Assembly (NCBI RefSeq): GCF_030323265.1
Contig: NZ_CP104990.1
Coordinates: 186,001-250,000 of the forward strand
Source of the DNA: Terrirhizobium terrae
Lineage (GTDB): Bacteria > Pseudomonadota > Alphaproteobacteria > Rhizobiales > Rhizobiaceae
DNA length: 64,000 nt
Direction: 5' to 3'
Part shown: positions 26,418 to 36,196 of the stretch, one piece after another
Layout: every line of letters starts with the position of its first letter
Numbering within the stretch: the stretch's first letter is position 1
Position numbers and translations under genes: made by a program
The notes under the pieces: generated by a model
The model's database searches: none
Told to the model about the DNA's origin: nothing
Seen by the model: only the letters and a program-made list of their open reading frames with translations

Positions 26418-28331
26418 CTAGATCGCAACCTGTTCGCCGAGTTCAACGACGCGGTTCGGCGGCAGCTTGAAATAGGCGGACGGATCGATGCCGAAATCGG
26501 CGAGCACGATATAAAGCTTTTCCTGCCAGCGGGGCAGGCCGGTATTCGGCGTCTCGATCAGGTTGCGCCGTCCGAGATAGAAGGAGGTCTGCATGATCTC
26601 GAACTTGAAGCCCTTCTTCTTGCAGACGGTCAGCGCCTTCGCCACGTTTGGCTCGTCCATGAAGCCGAAGGTGATGTCGAGGCGGATGAAGCGCTTGGAC
26701 AGCCGTGTCATCTCGACCCGTTCCTCGGCCGGCACATAGGGCTTGTCCTGCGTCCAGATGGTGAGGATCACGTTCTGCTCGTGCAGGACGTGGTTGTGCT
26801 TGAGATTGTGCAGCAGGACGGCCGGCGTGCGATCGGGCACGCTGGTCAGGAAGATCGCGGTCCCGGGCACGGTCGCCGGCGCGCTGGCGGACTCCCGATC
26901 GATCGAGCTTTCGATCGACGCGATGAAGGTTTCGAGCGGGATATCGTTCTTGGCCGTTTTTTCCTTCAGGTACCGTGACCCCTTGGTCCAGGTCCACATG
27001 GTCAGCATGATGACCAGCGCCAGCATGACCGGCACCCAGCCGCCGTCATGAATCTTCAGTAGGTTCGCGGCCAGGAACACAGCCTCGATCGCGAAGAGCG
27101 GTCCGAGGATGATGGCTGCGGTGATTGCCTTGTAACCCCAGACGGCGCGCAGGAACTGGAACGACATGAGAGTCGTCACCACCATCGCGCCGGTGACCGA
27201 GATGCCGTAGGCAGTTGCCAGCGACTCGGAATCGCCGAAGGCGAAGATCAGCACGATGACGCCGAGGAACAGCAGCATGTTGACGGCCGGAACGTAGATC
27301 TGCCCGGTATTCGTTTCCGAGGTGAACTTGATCGCCAGACGCGGCAGGAAGCCTAGATGGACGGCCTGGCGTGCAAGCGAGAAGGCGCCGGTGATGACGG
27401 CCTGGCTGGCGATGATCGTCGCCATGGTCGCAAGGATGACCATCGGCAGCAGCGCCCATTCCGGATAGAGCAGGTAGAACGGGTTCTCGATCGCCGACGG
27501 ATCGGTCAGGACCAGAGCGCCCTGGCCGAGATAGTTGAGCGCCAGAGCCGGGAAGACCAGGATGAACCAGGCCCAGCTGATCGGCTTGCGGCCGAAATGG
27601 CCGAGGTCCGCGTAAAGTGCCTCCGCGCCCGTCACCGTCAGGAAGACCGCGCCGAGCACGATAAGCCCGGCCCAGCCGGCATGGGTGATGAACCAGAGCG
27701 CGTTGATGGGATTGAGTGCTTCCAGGATCGTCCAGTCGTCGCCGATATGGATGAGCCCGCCCCAGGCCATGGCCAGGAACCAAACGACGGTGATCGGGCC
27801 GAAGAATTTGGCGACGGCTTCCGTACCCTTCGACTGCACCATGAACAGGCCTACCATGATCGCGGCCGAGAGCGGCAGCACGTAGTCGGAGAAAGCGGGC
27901 GTCACCAGCTTCATGCCTTCAAGCGCCGACATGACCGACAGGGCAGGGGTAATCATCGCATCGCCGATGAAGAGTGCCGCGCCGATCAGGCCGGCGAAGA
28001 ACAGCACGGGCATATAGCCGCCAGTCTTCTTCATCAGAAGCGCCAGGAGAGACAGGGTCCCGCCCTCGCCATCATTGTCGGCACGCAACAGGAAGAGGAC
28101 ATATTTGACCGTCACGATGACCGTCAGCGTCCAGACCATCAAGGAGATCAGGCCGATAACATGCTCCGGCTGCACCCCGTTGGCGGCGAAAGGTCGAAGC
28201 GACTCGCGAAAGGCATAGAGAGGGCTGGTCCCGATGTCGCCGTAAACGACCCCCACCGATCCAATCAGCAATCCGAGGAACTTGCGGGTCTCCGATTGGC
28301 TATCCGGAGCGGCGGCATGCGTAGCAGTCAT
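26418..28331 (-). CDS. kup: Kup potassium uptake protein
   Basis: About 637 residues with roughly 12 membrane helices and a C-terminal cytoplasmic domain. The N-terminal signature [19 protein letters not shown] is near residue 30, followed by [18 protein letters not shown]. It imports K+ with protons across the inner membrane. I chose the ATG at 28331 ([10 protein letters not shown]) since GGAGATCTT lies just upstream. Rhizobial genomes often carry several kup paralogues. Confidence 0.93.
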   Translation of the reverse strand: MTATHAAAPDSQSETRKFLGLLIGSVGVVYGDIGTSPLYAFRESLRPFAANGVQPEHVIGLISLMVWTLTVIVTVKYVLFLLRADNDGEGGTLSLLALLMKKTGGYMPVLFFAGLIGAALFIGDAMITPALSVMSALEGMKLVTPAFSDYVLPLSAAIMVGLFMVQSKGTEAVAKFFGPITVVWFLAMAWGGLIHIGDDWTILEALNPINALWFITHAGWAGLIVLGAVFLTVTGAEALYADLGHFGRKPISWAWFILVFPALALNYLGQGALVLTDPSAIENPFYLLYPEWALLPMVILATMATIIASQAVITGAFSLARQAVHLGFLPRLAIKFTSETNTGQIYVPAVNMLLFLGVIVLIFAFGDSESLATAYGISVTGAMVVTTLMSFQFLRAVWGYKAITAAIILGPLFAIEAVFLAANLLKIHDGGWVPVMLALVIMLTMWTWTKGSRYLKEKTAKNDIPLETFIASIESSIDRESASAPATVPGTAIFLTSVPDRTPAVLLHNLKHNHVLHEQNVILTIWTQDKPYVPAEERVEMTRLSKRFIRLDITFGFMDEPNVAKALTVCKKKGFKFEIMQTSFYLGRRNLIETPNTGLPRWQEKLYIVLADFGIDPSAYFKLPPNRVVELGEQVAI

Positions 28332-28500
28332 AAGATCTCCAGGCACAAGGCCAAGATGGTGTGTTGCCGCGCAATATGGTGCACTGCCGCGGCCAAGGCA
28401 AATGGATGCTTATAAGACTTTGATGTCATAGTCTCCTCTCCCCTATCGAAATCCTATGCGACACGGATCACCTTGTTTCTGTCAAACAGGAGCAAGTGAC

Positions 28501-29406
28501 ATGACACCGTTCCATCGCGCCGCCCGTCAGACCTTTACCCCTCTGCTCACGCCGTTCGGCGAAAAGGGCGTGGATCTCAAGGCTTTCAACGCGGCGATCG
28601 ACCGGCAGATCATCGCCGGGACGGACGGCATTGTCGTTGGCGACGCGATCGGTGAGGGCCCGGTCCTCACCGCCGAAGAACACGATGCGCTGCTGCGCGC
28701 CGCAGTCGGCCATGCCAAGCCGCATCTCAGCATCATCGCCGCGACCGGCACGAATTGCACGCGCACAACGATTGAACGGTCCCGTCGCGCGGAAGCTCTC
28801 GGCGCCGATGCGCTGCTGGTCACGGTTCCCTATTATTCCAAACCGACGCTTGCCGGTGTGGTGGATCATTTCCGCCAGGTGGCGGCCGCAGTCGGCCTGC
28901 CGATCCTGATCGACGACGACCCGGGCCGCACGGCGAAGGATTTCGGCCAGGCCTTGCTGGAGTCGCTTGCCGATTGCCATGCGATCGCCGGTGTCTGCCA
29001 TGGCGCGGATCGCCTTGCCCATTTCGCCGGCCTGCCGTCCAAGCTCGAAACCCGTTTCCTGCATCTGACGCGCGACGATGCCCACCTGCCGCAATTTCTG
29101 GCGCTTGGCGGCAATGGTGCGATTTCGCCCATTGCCAACATCATTCCGTCGCCGATCCAGACCATGGTGGGACTGCGCGGCAGCGTCGACACATGCAGTT
29201 CCTTCGGCATGGCCGTATCCGGCGCCATTGCCGCGCTTGGGCAGGACGACATTGCAGCCCTCAAGGAAGCAGCGTCCTTCATTCATCAATATCCGGCGGA
29301 TATGCGCCTGCCCCTGGTGCCTGCCGAACCCGAGACCGTGATCCGCATCCGCCACGCCTTTGCACCGTTTGCCCGTTGCGAGACCGGCAGACCGATGGCG
29401 GCGTGA
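28501..29406 (+). CDS. DapA-family protein lacking the catalytic lysine
   Basis: 301 residues with the full (beta/alpha)8 DapA-like frame, and AGGAG 8 bases before the ATG. Key residues are altered. The usual GTTGE loop reads GDAIGEGPVL, the YNVPGRT tyrosine motif reads LIDDDPGRT, and the Schiff-base lysine of IxGxKEATG is cysteine (IAGVCHGAD). The structural motif GGNGAISPIANIIPS is kept. It therefore cannot run classical Schiff-base aldolase chemistry and may be a regulator, a binding protein or a new enzyme. The frame is intact with ordinary base composition, so it is not a decaying gene. It stands alone between kup and an AraC gene. Confidence 0.85.
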   Translation: MTPFHRAARQTFTPLLTPFGEKGVDLKAFNAAIDRQIIAGTDGIVVGDAIGEGPVLTAEEHDALLRAAVGHAKPHLSIIAATGTNCTRTTIERSRRAEALGADALLVTVPYYSKPTLAGVVDHFRQVAAAVGLPILIDDDPGRTAKDFGQALLESLADCHAIAGVCHGADRLAHFAGLPSKLETRFLHLTRDDAHLPQFLALGGNGAISPIANIIPSPIQTMVGLRGSVDTCSSFGMAVSGAIAALGQDDIAALKEAASFIHQYPADMRLPLVPAEPETVIRIRHAFAPFARCETGRPMAA

Positions 29407-29500
29407 GGTCGTCACAAGTCCGGCAAGCCGTGCCGAACTGCAACATCCGTCCGCCATCTGCGGGCTCCGGATGTGCCGGCGGCTTGCGGCTTGCGGGAAA

Positions 29501-29517
29501 GATGATAATTGTCATCA
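29501..29517. promoter_or_regulatory. candidate iron-responsive box
   Basis: ATGATAATTGTCATCAT is a near-palindrome about 145 bases upstream of the AraC regulator. It contains TGA-N9-TCA, the pattern reported for rhizobial RirA (IRO) boxes, and also resembles a Fur site. Control of siderophore genes by iron would be expected. Confidence 0.45.
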
Positions 29518-29663
29518 TAATATGACCGTGTCGATTGCAGGCCAATGGGTGTCGCATCGACAGATTGCCATCCATTGCCCCGTCCGTTCTCCGTTGTGAG
29601 TTCGGAGGGCCTGAGATCGTGTCGTGACGGCGGGTAGATGACGAATTGAGCTATTGGCATTCC

Positions 29664-30539
29664 ATGGAATGGAGCACGGAGGGCATTCAGGTGGTTGCCC
29701 CGCCGAAGTGGCGCTGCTTTGACGGTCTCGTCACGGTCCATTGGCAGGCGGAAAGCCAGCTCGGCGCGAAGGGCTACTATCTCGCCGAAGACCCGCGCAT
29801 CATGATCTTCTTCAATGACGTGTCTTCGCGCGTGCGGATTTCCAACGAAAACGGAGATTTTTCACGCAATTACCGGCCGATGACACGCGCGATATACATA
29901 CCGGCCGGCGTGCCCATGTGGACGACCAGCCGTTGCATGCACCGCTTCTCGCATCTCAATCTTCATATGCACCGGGACAGGCTGTTGCGTTTCCTGTCGC
30001 CTTCGGTCGGGCGATCCGCTGCGCTGACGGCCCTTCGCCGCCCGGTCGAGATCCAGGATATCGGCCCGATCGAGACCCTGGCAGGTCTGCTCGTGGACGA
30101 GATCGCCGCCCCGTCGCGCCACGCCGTCTATGCCGAAAATCTGGTCGGCAGCATTGTCGCCGGGCTGCTCAATATCCCGTCCGAGGACGACAAGCCACAG
30201 AATGGCCGGCTGACCCAGGCGCAGATGAACAAGCTGATGTCCCGCGTCGATGCCTGCGGCGACTACAAGCTGACGATTTCCGAAATGGCGAAGACTGTCG
30301 GACTGTCGGAAAGCTGGTTTGCAAATGTCTTCAAGCAGACCACCGGCAAGAGCCCGCTTCAGTGGCAATTGGCCAAGCGTATAGAGCTGGCCCAGAAACT
30401 GTTGCTGGAAAGGGATCTCTCCGTTGCGGAGATCGCGGTGCAGCTCGGCTTCACCGATCAGGCCCACCTGACCAAGGCATTCAGACAGGTCGTGGGAGAT
30501 ACGCCGGCCGCATGGCGGCGGATACAGATCGCCCACTGA
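29664..30539 (+). CDS. AraC-family regulator of siderophore uptake
   Basis: About 291 residues. The C-terminal double HTH domain begins near TISEMAKTVGLSESWFANVF and includes LAQKLLLERDLSVAEIAVQLGFTDQAHLTKAF. The N-terminal effector domain (GYYLAEDPRIMIFFND, YIPAGVPMWT) is like those that sense ferric siderophores. It is convergent with the TonB receptor gene and separated from it by a strong terminator. The ATG at 29664 is preferred; a TTG at 29646 is in frame. AraC proteins of this type activate the adjoining receptor and transporter when their siderophore is present. Confidence 0.85.
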   Translation: MEWSTEGIQVVAPPKWRCFDGLVTVHWQAESQLGAKGYYLAEDPRIMIFFNDVSSRVRISNENGDFSRNYRPMTRAIYIPAGVPMWTTSRCMHRFSHLNLHMHRDRLLRFLSPSVGRSAALTALRRPVEIQDIGPIETLAGLLVDEIAAPSRHAVYAENLVGSIVAGLLNIPSEDDKPQNGRLTQAQMNKLMSRVDACGDYKLTISEMAKTVGLSESWFANVFKQTTGKSPLQWQLAKRIELAQKLLLERDLSVAEIAVQLGFTDQAHLTKAFRQVVGDTPAAWRRIQIAH

Positions 30540-30589
30540 GAACGAGTGGCGCGCACCATTCCTGCAATTCTTGACGTTCTCTTACGAGA

Positions 30590-30619
30590 AAGGCCCGCTC
30601 GGTTTAACGAGCGGGCCTT
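30590..30619. terminator. bidirectional intrinsic terminator
   Basis: Perfect 12-bp stem AAGGCCCGCTCG / CGAGCGGGCCTT with a GTTTAA loop, between the convergent AraC and TonB-receptor genes. It is followed on both strands by short T-containing tails (GATCTTG on plus, TTTCTCG on minus). Confidence 0.8.
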
Positions 30620-30627
30620 GATCTTGT

Positions 30628-32772
30628 TTACCAGGTCTGACGCAGCGTTGCGTAGATAGCCCGGCCAGGATTGTAATATTCCGATCCGAAGCCGCCCTGC
30701 GCGACGTGCTTTTCGTCGAAGAGATTGGTGGCATTCAGCTGGAACGTGGTGTTCTCGCGGATCTTGTAGCTGAAGGCTGCGTCAAAGATCACGCTGGAGT
30801 CCGTCTTCGAAGTGTTGGCGTCGCTGAAGTAGTACGAGCTCATGTATCGGCCGCCGAAACCGAAGGTCATATCACCCAGGAAGCCGTTGGCCGGTACGGT
30901 GTAGTTGACCCAGGCGGATGCCTGATGCTCGGGGATGCGTTCGGGAGTATTGCCTTCGTTTACGCCCGCGTTCTCGACGATTTCTCCGTCCAGATAGGCA
31001 TAGGCCGCCGTCAGGCTGATATTGTTTGTGATTTCCGCTTTGGCTTCCAGCTCGAAGCCTCTGACGCGAACTTCACCCGTCGTTGTTTCGGTGAACGGCG
31101 GATTGGGGTTCGTGTAGCTGATGTCGTTCTTGGTAAGATCGAACACCGAGGCCGTGAACAGCGCAGGAAATGCCTCCGGCTGATATTTCACGCCGATCTC
31201 GTACTGCCTGCCGCGTTCCGGCTTGTTGCCGTTTGTCGGAGGAGCGACGGATTCGGAATAGCTGGCATAGGGCGCGATCTCATCGGTGACCTTGTAGGAG
31301 ACGCCGACGCGCTTGGTAAACTCGCTGAGATCTGTCTCGCTGGCCGATGCTCCGGTAAACGCGTTCCAATCGTCCCGCGAAATATCCATCCAGTCATTGC
31401 GGGCCCCAAGCGAAACGGTCAGCCTTTCATCAAAGGTGAAATTCTGCTGAGCGTAGATCGCCTTGGTGTTCTGCTTCACCCGTTCGGTGGAGTAGGGGCC
31501 AGGATAGTCGGGAGCACCGAAATAGACCGGATCTGCCCAATTGATGGGATCCGCAGGCATGTAGTAGGTGACACCGTCGGAATCTGTCTTGCTGTACTCG
31601 AAGCCTGCGAGCGTCGTGCTGTCGAATTGGTCGGCGCTGAAGTCATACTTCAGATGGCTGTTGATGATGAAACGCTCTTCCGAACTTCTGTTTCCATAAT
31701 AATCCCGGTTGGCGAGCGTATCGCTGATAACCGGGTCTCCGGAAATATAAGCGTAGCCGAAGCCCGTGTTGGACTTGCTGTAACGGGCTGTGGAGCCGAA
31801 GCTCAGGCCATTGCCAAAGTCGTGGTCGAACATCACGCTGACCGTGTTTCGGTTCGTGTCGTCGTAATTATAGTCGGGCTCGCCGAGGAACAGTTCCCGG
31901 TCCAAGTCCCTGTTGACGGGATGTCCGCCTGCGCCGGGGGAGCCATCCTTGTTCAGGTGGTCATAGGTCACCGTCAGGCTGGTGACGTCGGTCGGGCGCC
32001 AGGTGAGGCCACCCATGAAGAACTTCTCGTTGTTCTGACCATAGTCATATTCAGTGTCGGCATCGCGGACCTTCCCGGTCAGGCGATAGGAAAGCGTATC
32101 ATCTTCGGTGATGTTGTCGCCGAAATCAAAACCTGCCTCTTTGTGGCTGAACGATCCACCAGTCGCATATACCTCACCGAAGCGCTCGCTCTTAGGCCGC
32201 TTGGAGACGTAGTTTATGGAGCCGCCGGGATCTGCGACGCCGAAGATCGTCGAATTGGCGCCCTTCAGCACTTCGACACGTTCATAGGCATAGGGCTCTT
32301 CTCGAATTCCTCCGAAGGGGTCGCCGACGGCAATGCCATCCCGATAGACGAAGGCATCGAACCCACGGATCCTGACATAATCGAAGCGGTCGTCAGTGCC
32401 GTAAAAGTCGGTGGTGACGCCTGGCGTATACTGGAGAATCTGCTCGAGATCCTGCGCGGCCCGTTCCTGGATTTCCTTTGCGGTGACGATGGAGACGGAG
32501 GCAGGCGTCACGAGAATATCGGTCGGGATGCCGCTACCAACAGTCGTCTGGGTCGCAACGATGGAATTTGAATCGTTGCTGGTATCGAGGACATTACCGG
32601 TACCCTGGATGACGATCGGTGCGAGCGTCGTATCCGAGTTCGCGGCTTCGGCCTCCTGGCCGATTGCAAAACGAGGCGCGAGCGCGACGAGCGCGGTGCA
32701 GCCGAGAAGGATCGCTTTGCGGTAACGCTTAAGGGATCGTTTCGTGGTTCCGCCGGTGGTTTCCATGTCCAT
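30628..32772 (-). CDS. TonB-dependent siderophore receptor
   Basis: About 714 residues. It has a long signal peptide (KAILLGCTALVALAP, cleavage near IGQEAE), then the plug domain with PASVSIVTAKEIQERAAQDL, GVTTDFYGTD and YVRIRGFDAFVYRDG near 120-150. A 22-strand barrel ends in a terminal aromatic strand (YATLRQTW). The FhuA/FpvA-like type imports ferric hydroxamate or mixed siderophores across the outer membrane. I favour the third in-frame ATG (32772), since GGAAG is 6 bases upstream; 32778 is also possible. It is divergent from a FecBCDE-like ABC transporter. Confidence 0.92.
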   Translation of the reverse strand: MDMETTGGTTKRSLKRYRKAILLGCTALVALAPRFAIGQEAEAANSDTTLAPIVIQGTGNVLDTSNDSNSIVATQTTVGSGIPTDILVTPASVSIVTAKEIQERAAQDLEQILQYTPGVTTDFYGTDDRFDYVRIRGFDAFVYRDGIAVGDPFGGIREEPYAYERVEVLKGANSTIFGVADPGGSINYVSKRPKSERFGEVYATGGSFSHKEAGFDFGDNITEDDTLSYRLTGKVRDADTEYDYGQNNEKFFMGGLTWRPTDVTSLTVTYDHLNKDGSPGAGGHPVNRDLDRELFLGEPDYNYDDTNRNTVSVMFDHDFGNGLSFGSTARYSKSNTGFGYAYISGDPVISDTLANRDYYGNRSSEERFIINSHLKYDFSADQFDSTTLAGFEYSKTDSDGVTYYMPADPINWADPVYFGAPDYPGPYSTERVKQNTKAIYAQQNFTFDERLTVSLGARNDWMDISRDDWNAFTGASASETDLSEFTKRVGVSYKVTDEIAPYASYSESVAPPTNGNKPERGRQYEIGVKYQPEAFPALFTASVFDLTKNDISYTNPNPPFTETTTGEVRVRGFELEAKAEITNNISLTAAYAYLDGEIVENAGVNEGNTPERIPEHQASAWVNYTVPANGFLGDMTFGFGGRYMSSYYFSDANTSKTDSSVIFDAAFSYKIRENTTFQLNATNLFDEKHVAQGGFGSEYYNPGRAIYATLRQTW

Positions 32773-33079
32773 GTTCATCTTCCAACGTTGATCCGACGAC
32801 GACAGGCCCGTGGGAGTCAGGCCCGCAATCGATATCTGGCGGGGAAAAACATGGATGCATAAGGCTGGCCCAGCGATCGAGGTTTCCTCGATCCGGATGA
32901 ACCGAACGCTTCATATTTGTGTCCCCAATGTGGCCAATAACCTGACCGCTTTTATCCAGTATTGTAATTTTTTGGAGTTTTGTAGGATTCAACGGAAAGA
33001 TAATAAAACTTTTTGGTACCCATCGGTGCTGCGGTTGACTGAATCTGATTAACCTGAAACTGGAAGTCCACTTATCGTC
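32773..33079. other. divergent promoter region of the siderophore genes
   Basis: About 300 bases without a gene, between the receptor (minus) and the binding protein (plus). The central 100 bases (32935-33055) are AT-rich, with TTGACT near 33034 and runs such as TTTTTTGGAG. No clear operator was recognised. Confidence 0.4.
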
Positions 33080-34098
33080 ATGTCAGGCGGAGGCTTCGCC
33101 ATGTTTTCTTCGTTTCGCGCTGTGCTGCGCGCGATTGTCCTGTTCATTCTTTTCGCTTCGGCCGGATTTGCCAGGGCGGAAGAGGGGTAACCTATCCGAT
33201 CACCATCAAGCATGCCTTCGGCACCACGGTGATCGAGAAGAAACCGGTACGCGTGGCAACGGTCGACTGGGCGAATTACGAGGTCCCTCTGGCGCTCGGC
33301 ATCGTTCCCGTCGGTTTCGCCAAGGCCAATTTCGGCGATGAGGACGGCGATGGGCTGCTGCCCTGGGTGAAGCAGCGGCTGACCGAGCTCAATGCCGAAA
33401 CGCCGGTGCTCTTCGATGAAGGCGACGGCGTCGATTTCGAGGCGATGGCGGCTGCGCGTCCGGACGTCATTCTTGCCGCCTATTCGGGCATCAGCAAACA
33501 GGACTACGAGACGCTCAGCCAGATCGCGCCGGTCGTAGCCTATCCCGAGGCGCCCTGGTCGACCGACTGGCGCACGATGATCAAGATGAACAGTCTCGGC
33601 CTTGGCATGCCCGCCGAAGGGGACGCACTGATCGCAAAGCTGGAGGCGGAGATTGCCGAAACGGTCGCCGGACATCCGGAACTGCGCGGCAAGTCGGCGA
33701 TGTTCATCACCCATCTCAACGCGTCCGATCTGAGCACCATCAATTTCTACACGACCAACGACACGCGGGTGAAATATTTCGCCGATCTCGGCCTGAATTC
33801 TCCCAAGAGCGTGCTGAAGGCCTCGCAGCCCGGCAAGTTCGCCGGTTCCGTCAGCGCCGAGCGGATCGACGATTTCGACGATGTCGATATCGTCGTGACC
33901 TATGGCGACGAGAGACTGCTTCACGCCTTGCTGGCCAATCCACTGACGGCGAGAATGCCGGCAGTTCAGCGCGGCGCGCTGGTGACGCTCCCGGGCGGTA
34001 CACTGGGGACGGCCGCCAATCCGACGCCGCTTTCGATTTCCTGGGTACTGAAAGACTACGTTGAGCTGCTGGCCAACGCCGTCAAGAAAGCCCAATGA
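33080..34098 (+). CDS. ferric siderophore ABC transporter, substrate-binding protein, one frameshift
   Basis: Joined product of about 340 residues. A signal peptide (AVLRAIVLFILFASAGFARA) is followed by VTYPITIKHAFGTTVIEKKP and a FepB/FecB-type domain (MAAARPDVILAAYSGI, VAYPEAPW). The frame breaks near 33187, where GGGG should be GGGGG. It is periplasmic, delivering the siderophore to the FecCD-like permeases. The start may be 33080 or 33101 (both in frame). It overlaps the next permease gene by 4 bases. Confidence 0.85.
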
Positions 34099-35159
34099 CA
34101 TCCGACAGCATAACATCTTCCCGCGCGGGCTCACGCAAGGCCGCTCCGCCGCCGATGCGCAATCGATCGAACCGCACACGAAGCTTCTGGCTGCTGGGCG
34201 TTATCGCGCTTCTGGGGCTCCTGTGCTTCGCCTCGGTAACGATAGGCACGCGCGACGTGGCGTGGGCTGACATCGGGGCGGCGCTCCAGGGCCATGTCGA
34301 CAGCATCGGCCAGGCGGCAGTGGCGCTGCGCATTCCGCGCACCGTGCTCGGCCTGCTCGCCGGTGCAGCCCTCGGGCTTGCAGGTGCCATCATGCAGGGC
34401 GTGACACGCAATCCGCTTGCCGATCCCGGCATTCTCGGCGTCAACATGGGCGCCTCGCTTGCCGTCGTCGTGGGCGTTGCCTGGTACGGCATGACCTCCG
34501 CCGAGGCCTATATCTGGACCGCGATCACAGGCGCCGGTATCGCCGCCGTCTTCGTCTACACCATCGGCTCGCTCGGGCGGGGAGGGGCGACACCCCTGAA
34601 ACTCGCGCTTGCCGGTGCCGCGACCTCCGTCGCCTTTTCCTCCATGGTCATCGCCGTCGTGCTGCCACGCGCCGACATTGCCGGCGGCATCCGCTCCTGG
34701 CAGATCGGTGGGATCGGCGGCGCGACGTTCGAGCGCATCGTGCCGGTTCTGCCCTTTCTCGCGGTCGGCTTTCTCATCAGCCTCCTGTCTGCGCGCAAGC
34801 TGAATTCGCTGGCGCTCGGGGATGATCTCGCGGCCGGGCTTGGCGAACGCGTCGCGTTTGCGCGCGCGACGGCCTCGCTCGGCGCCATCCTGCTCTGTGG
34901 TGCAACGACCGCGGTCTGTGGCCCGATCGGCTTTCTCGGCCTCGTCGTGCCGCATGTCTGCCGCCTGCTCGTAGGCGTCGATCATCGCTGGCTCTTGCCT
35001 TTCTCGGCGCTCGGCGGCGCCTGTCTCCTGCTCGCCGCCGATGTCGTCGGGCGCATTGCCGCGCGGCCGGCCGAGCTCGATGTCGGCATCGTCACTGCGC
35101 TGGTCGGCGCGCCCTTCTTCATCTGGATCGTCAGGCGTCAGAGGGTGCGCGAACTGTGA
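34095..35159 (+). CDS. FecCD-family siderophore ABC permease
   Basis: 354 residues with about nine membrane helices. Conserved segments are LRIPRTVLGLLAGAALGLAGAIMQGVTRNPLADPGILGVN near 75-115 (given in parts in the family) and GPIGFLGLVVPHVCRLLVG near 275. It forms half of the heterodimeric inner-membrane channel. The start overlaps the binding-protein stop (ATGA), and the end overlaps the second permease (GTGA). Intact. Confidence 0.92.
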   Translation: MTSDSITSSRAGSRKAAPPPMRNRSNRTRSFWLLGVIALLGLLCFASVTIGTRDVAWADIGAALQGHVDSIGQAAVALRIPRTVLGLLAGAALGLAGAIMQGVTRNPLADPGILGVNMGASLAVVVGVAWYGMTSAEAYIWTAITGAGIAAVFVYTIGSLGRGGATPLKLALAGAATSVAFSSMVIAVVLPRADIAGGIRSWQIGGIGGATFERIVPVLPFLAVGFLISLLSARKLNSLALGDDLAAGLGERVAFARATASLGAILLCGATTAVCGPIGFLGLVVPHVCRLLVGVDHRWLLPFSALGGACLLLAADVVGRIAARPAELDVGIVTALVGAPFFIWIVRRQRVREL

Positions 35160-36196
35160 CTATGCCATCCTCCACCCTCGACCGGATCGTCACCGACCGC
35201 CGCCGCCGCCAGCGCGGCTATCGCCTGGCGATCGCCATATTGCTGCTTCTCGTCATCGGCGTCTTCGCGCTGACCCTGTCGCTCGGCCAGTCCTTCACGC
35301 CGCCCGGAGACGTGATCCGCGTGCTGCTCGGCCATGACGTTCCGGGCGCGAGCTTCACCGTCGGAACACTACGGCTGCCGCGTGTTGTCCTTGCCATTCT
35401 CGCCGGCCTGAGCTTCGGGCTGGGCGGCGTGGCTTTCCAGATCATGCTGCGCAATCCGCTGGCGAGCCCGGACATTATCGGCATCAGCTCAGGCGCCAGT
35501 GCTGCCGCCGTGTTCGCTATCGTCGTCTTGTCGCTGAAGGGGCCGATCGTTTCCGTTATGGCGGTGGTTTCCGGCCTCGGCGTTTCGGTGCTGGTCTACG
35601 GCCTGTCCTTCCGCAATGGCGTGGCAGGCACGCGGCTGATCCTGGTCGGGATCGTTGTCTCGGCCATGCTCGAAAGCGTCGTCGCCTATATCCTCTCCCA
35701 GGCCCCAGCCTATACGCTGCAGGAGGCGATGCGCTGGCTGACGGGTAGCGTCAACGGCGCGCAACTTAATCAGTCCCTTTCGCTGCTGCTTTCGCTCGTC
35801 GTCTTCGGCGGCCTGCTGCTCAGTCGGTCGCGGGATCTGGAAGCGCTGCGGCTCGGCGACGACATGGCAGCGGCCCTGGGCGTCCGAGTATCGGCAACCC
35901 GGGTGATCGTCATCATCGCCACCGTCGGCATGATTGCCTGCGCCACTGCGGTGACGGGTCCGATCGCCTTTGTCGCCTTCTTGTCCGGTCCGATCGCGGC
36001 GCGGCTCATCGGCAACAGGGGATCGCTTCTCATTCCTTCGGCACTCGTCGGGGCGGTTCTTGTCGTGGCCGGTGACTATGTCGGCCAGTTCCTGCTGACG
36101 ACCCGCTATCCCGTCGGCGTCGTCACCGGCGCGCTCGGCGCTCCCTATCTCATCTACCTGATCATCAGGGTCAACCGGGCCGGAGGTTCGCTATGA
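35156..36196 (+). CDS. FecCD-family siderophore ABC permease, second subunit
   Basis: 346 residues, about nine membrane helices. Family segments are LRLPRVVLAILAGLSFGLGG, FQIMLRNPLASPDIIGISSG and GPIAFVAFLSGPIAARLIG. It starts at the GTG at 35156 overlapping the previous stop, or at the ATG at 35162. It overlaps the ATPase gene by 4 bases. It is the partner of the preceding permease. Confidence 0.92.
   Translation: MTMPSSTLDRIVTDRRRRQRGYRLAIAILLLLVIGVFALTLSLGQSFTPPGDVIRVLLGHDVPGASFTVGTLRLPRVVLAILAGLSFGLGGVAFQIMLRNPLASPDIIGISSGASAAAVFAIVVLSLKGPIVSVMAVVSGLGVSVLVYGLSFRNGVAGTRLILVGIVVSAMLESVVAYILSQAPAYTLQEAMRWLTGSVNGAQLNQSLSLLLSLVVFGGLLLSRSRDLEALRLGDDMAAALGVRVSATRVIVIIATVGMIACATAVTGPIAFVAFLSGPIAARLIGNRGSLLIPSALVGAVLVVAGDYVGQFLLTTRYPVGVVTGALGAPYLIYLIIRVNRAGGSL

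Noticed and set aside
27357-28415. 352-codon open frame antisense to kup
   Set aside because: Charge-biased shadow (Asp, Arg, Gln, Glu rich) of a 12-helix transporter gene.
30706-32571. 621-codon open frame antisense to the TonB receptor
   Set aside because: Exact overlap with a well-supported receptor with signal peptide and barrel end; the antisense product has no recognisable domain.
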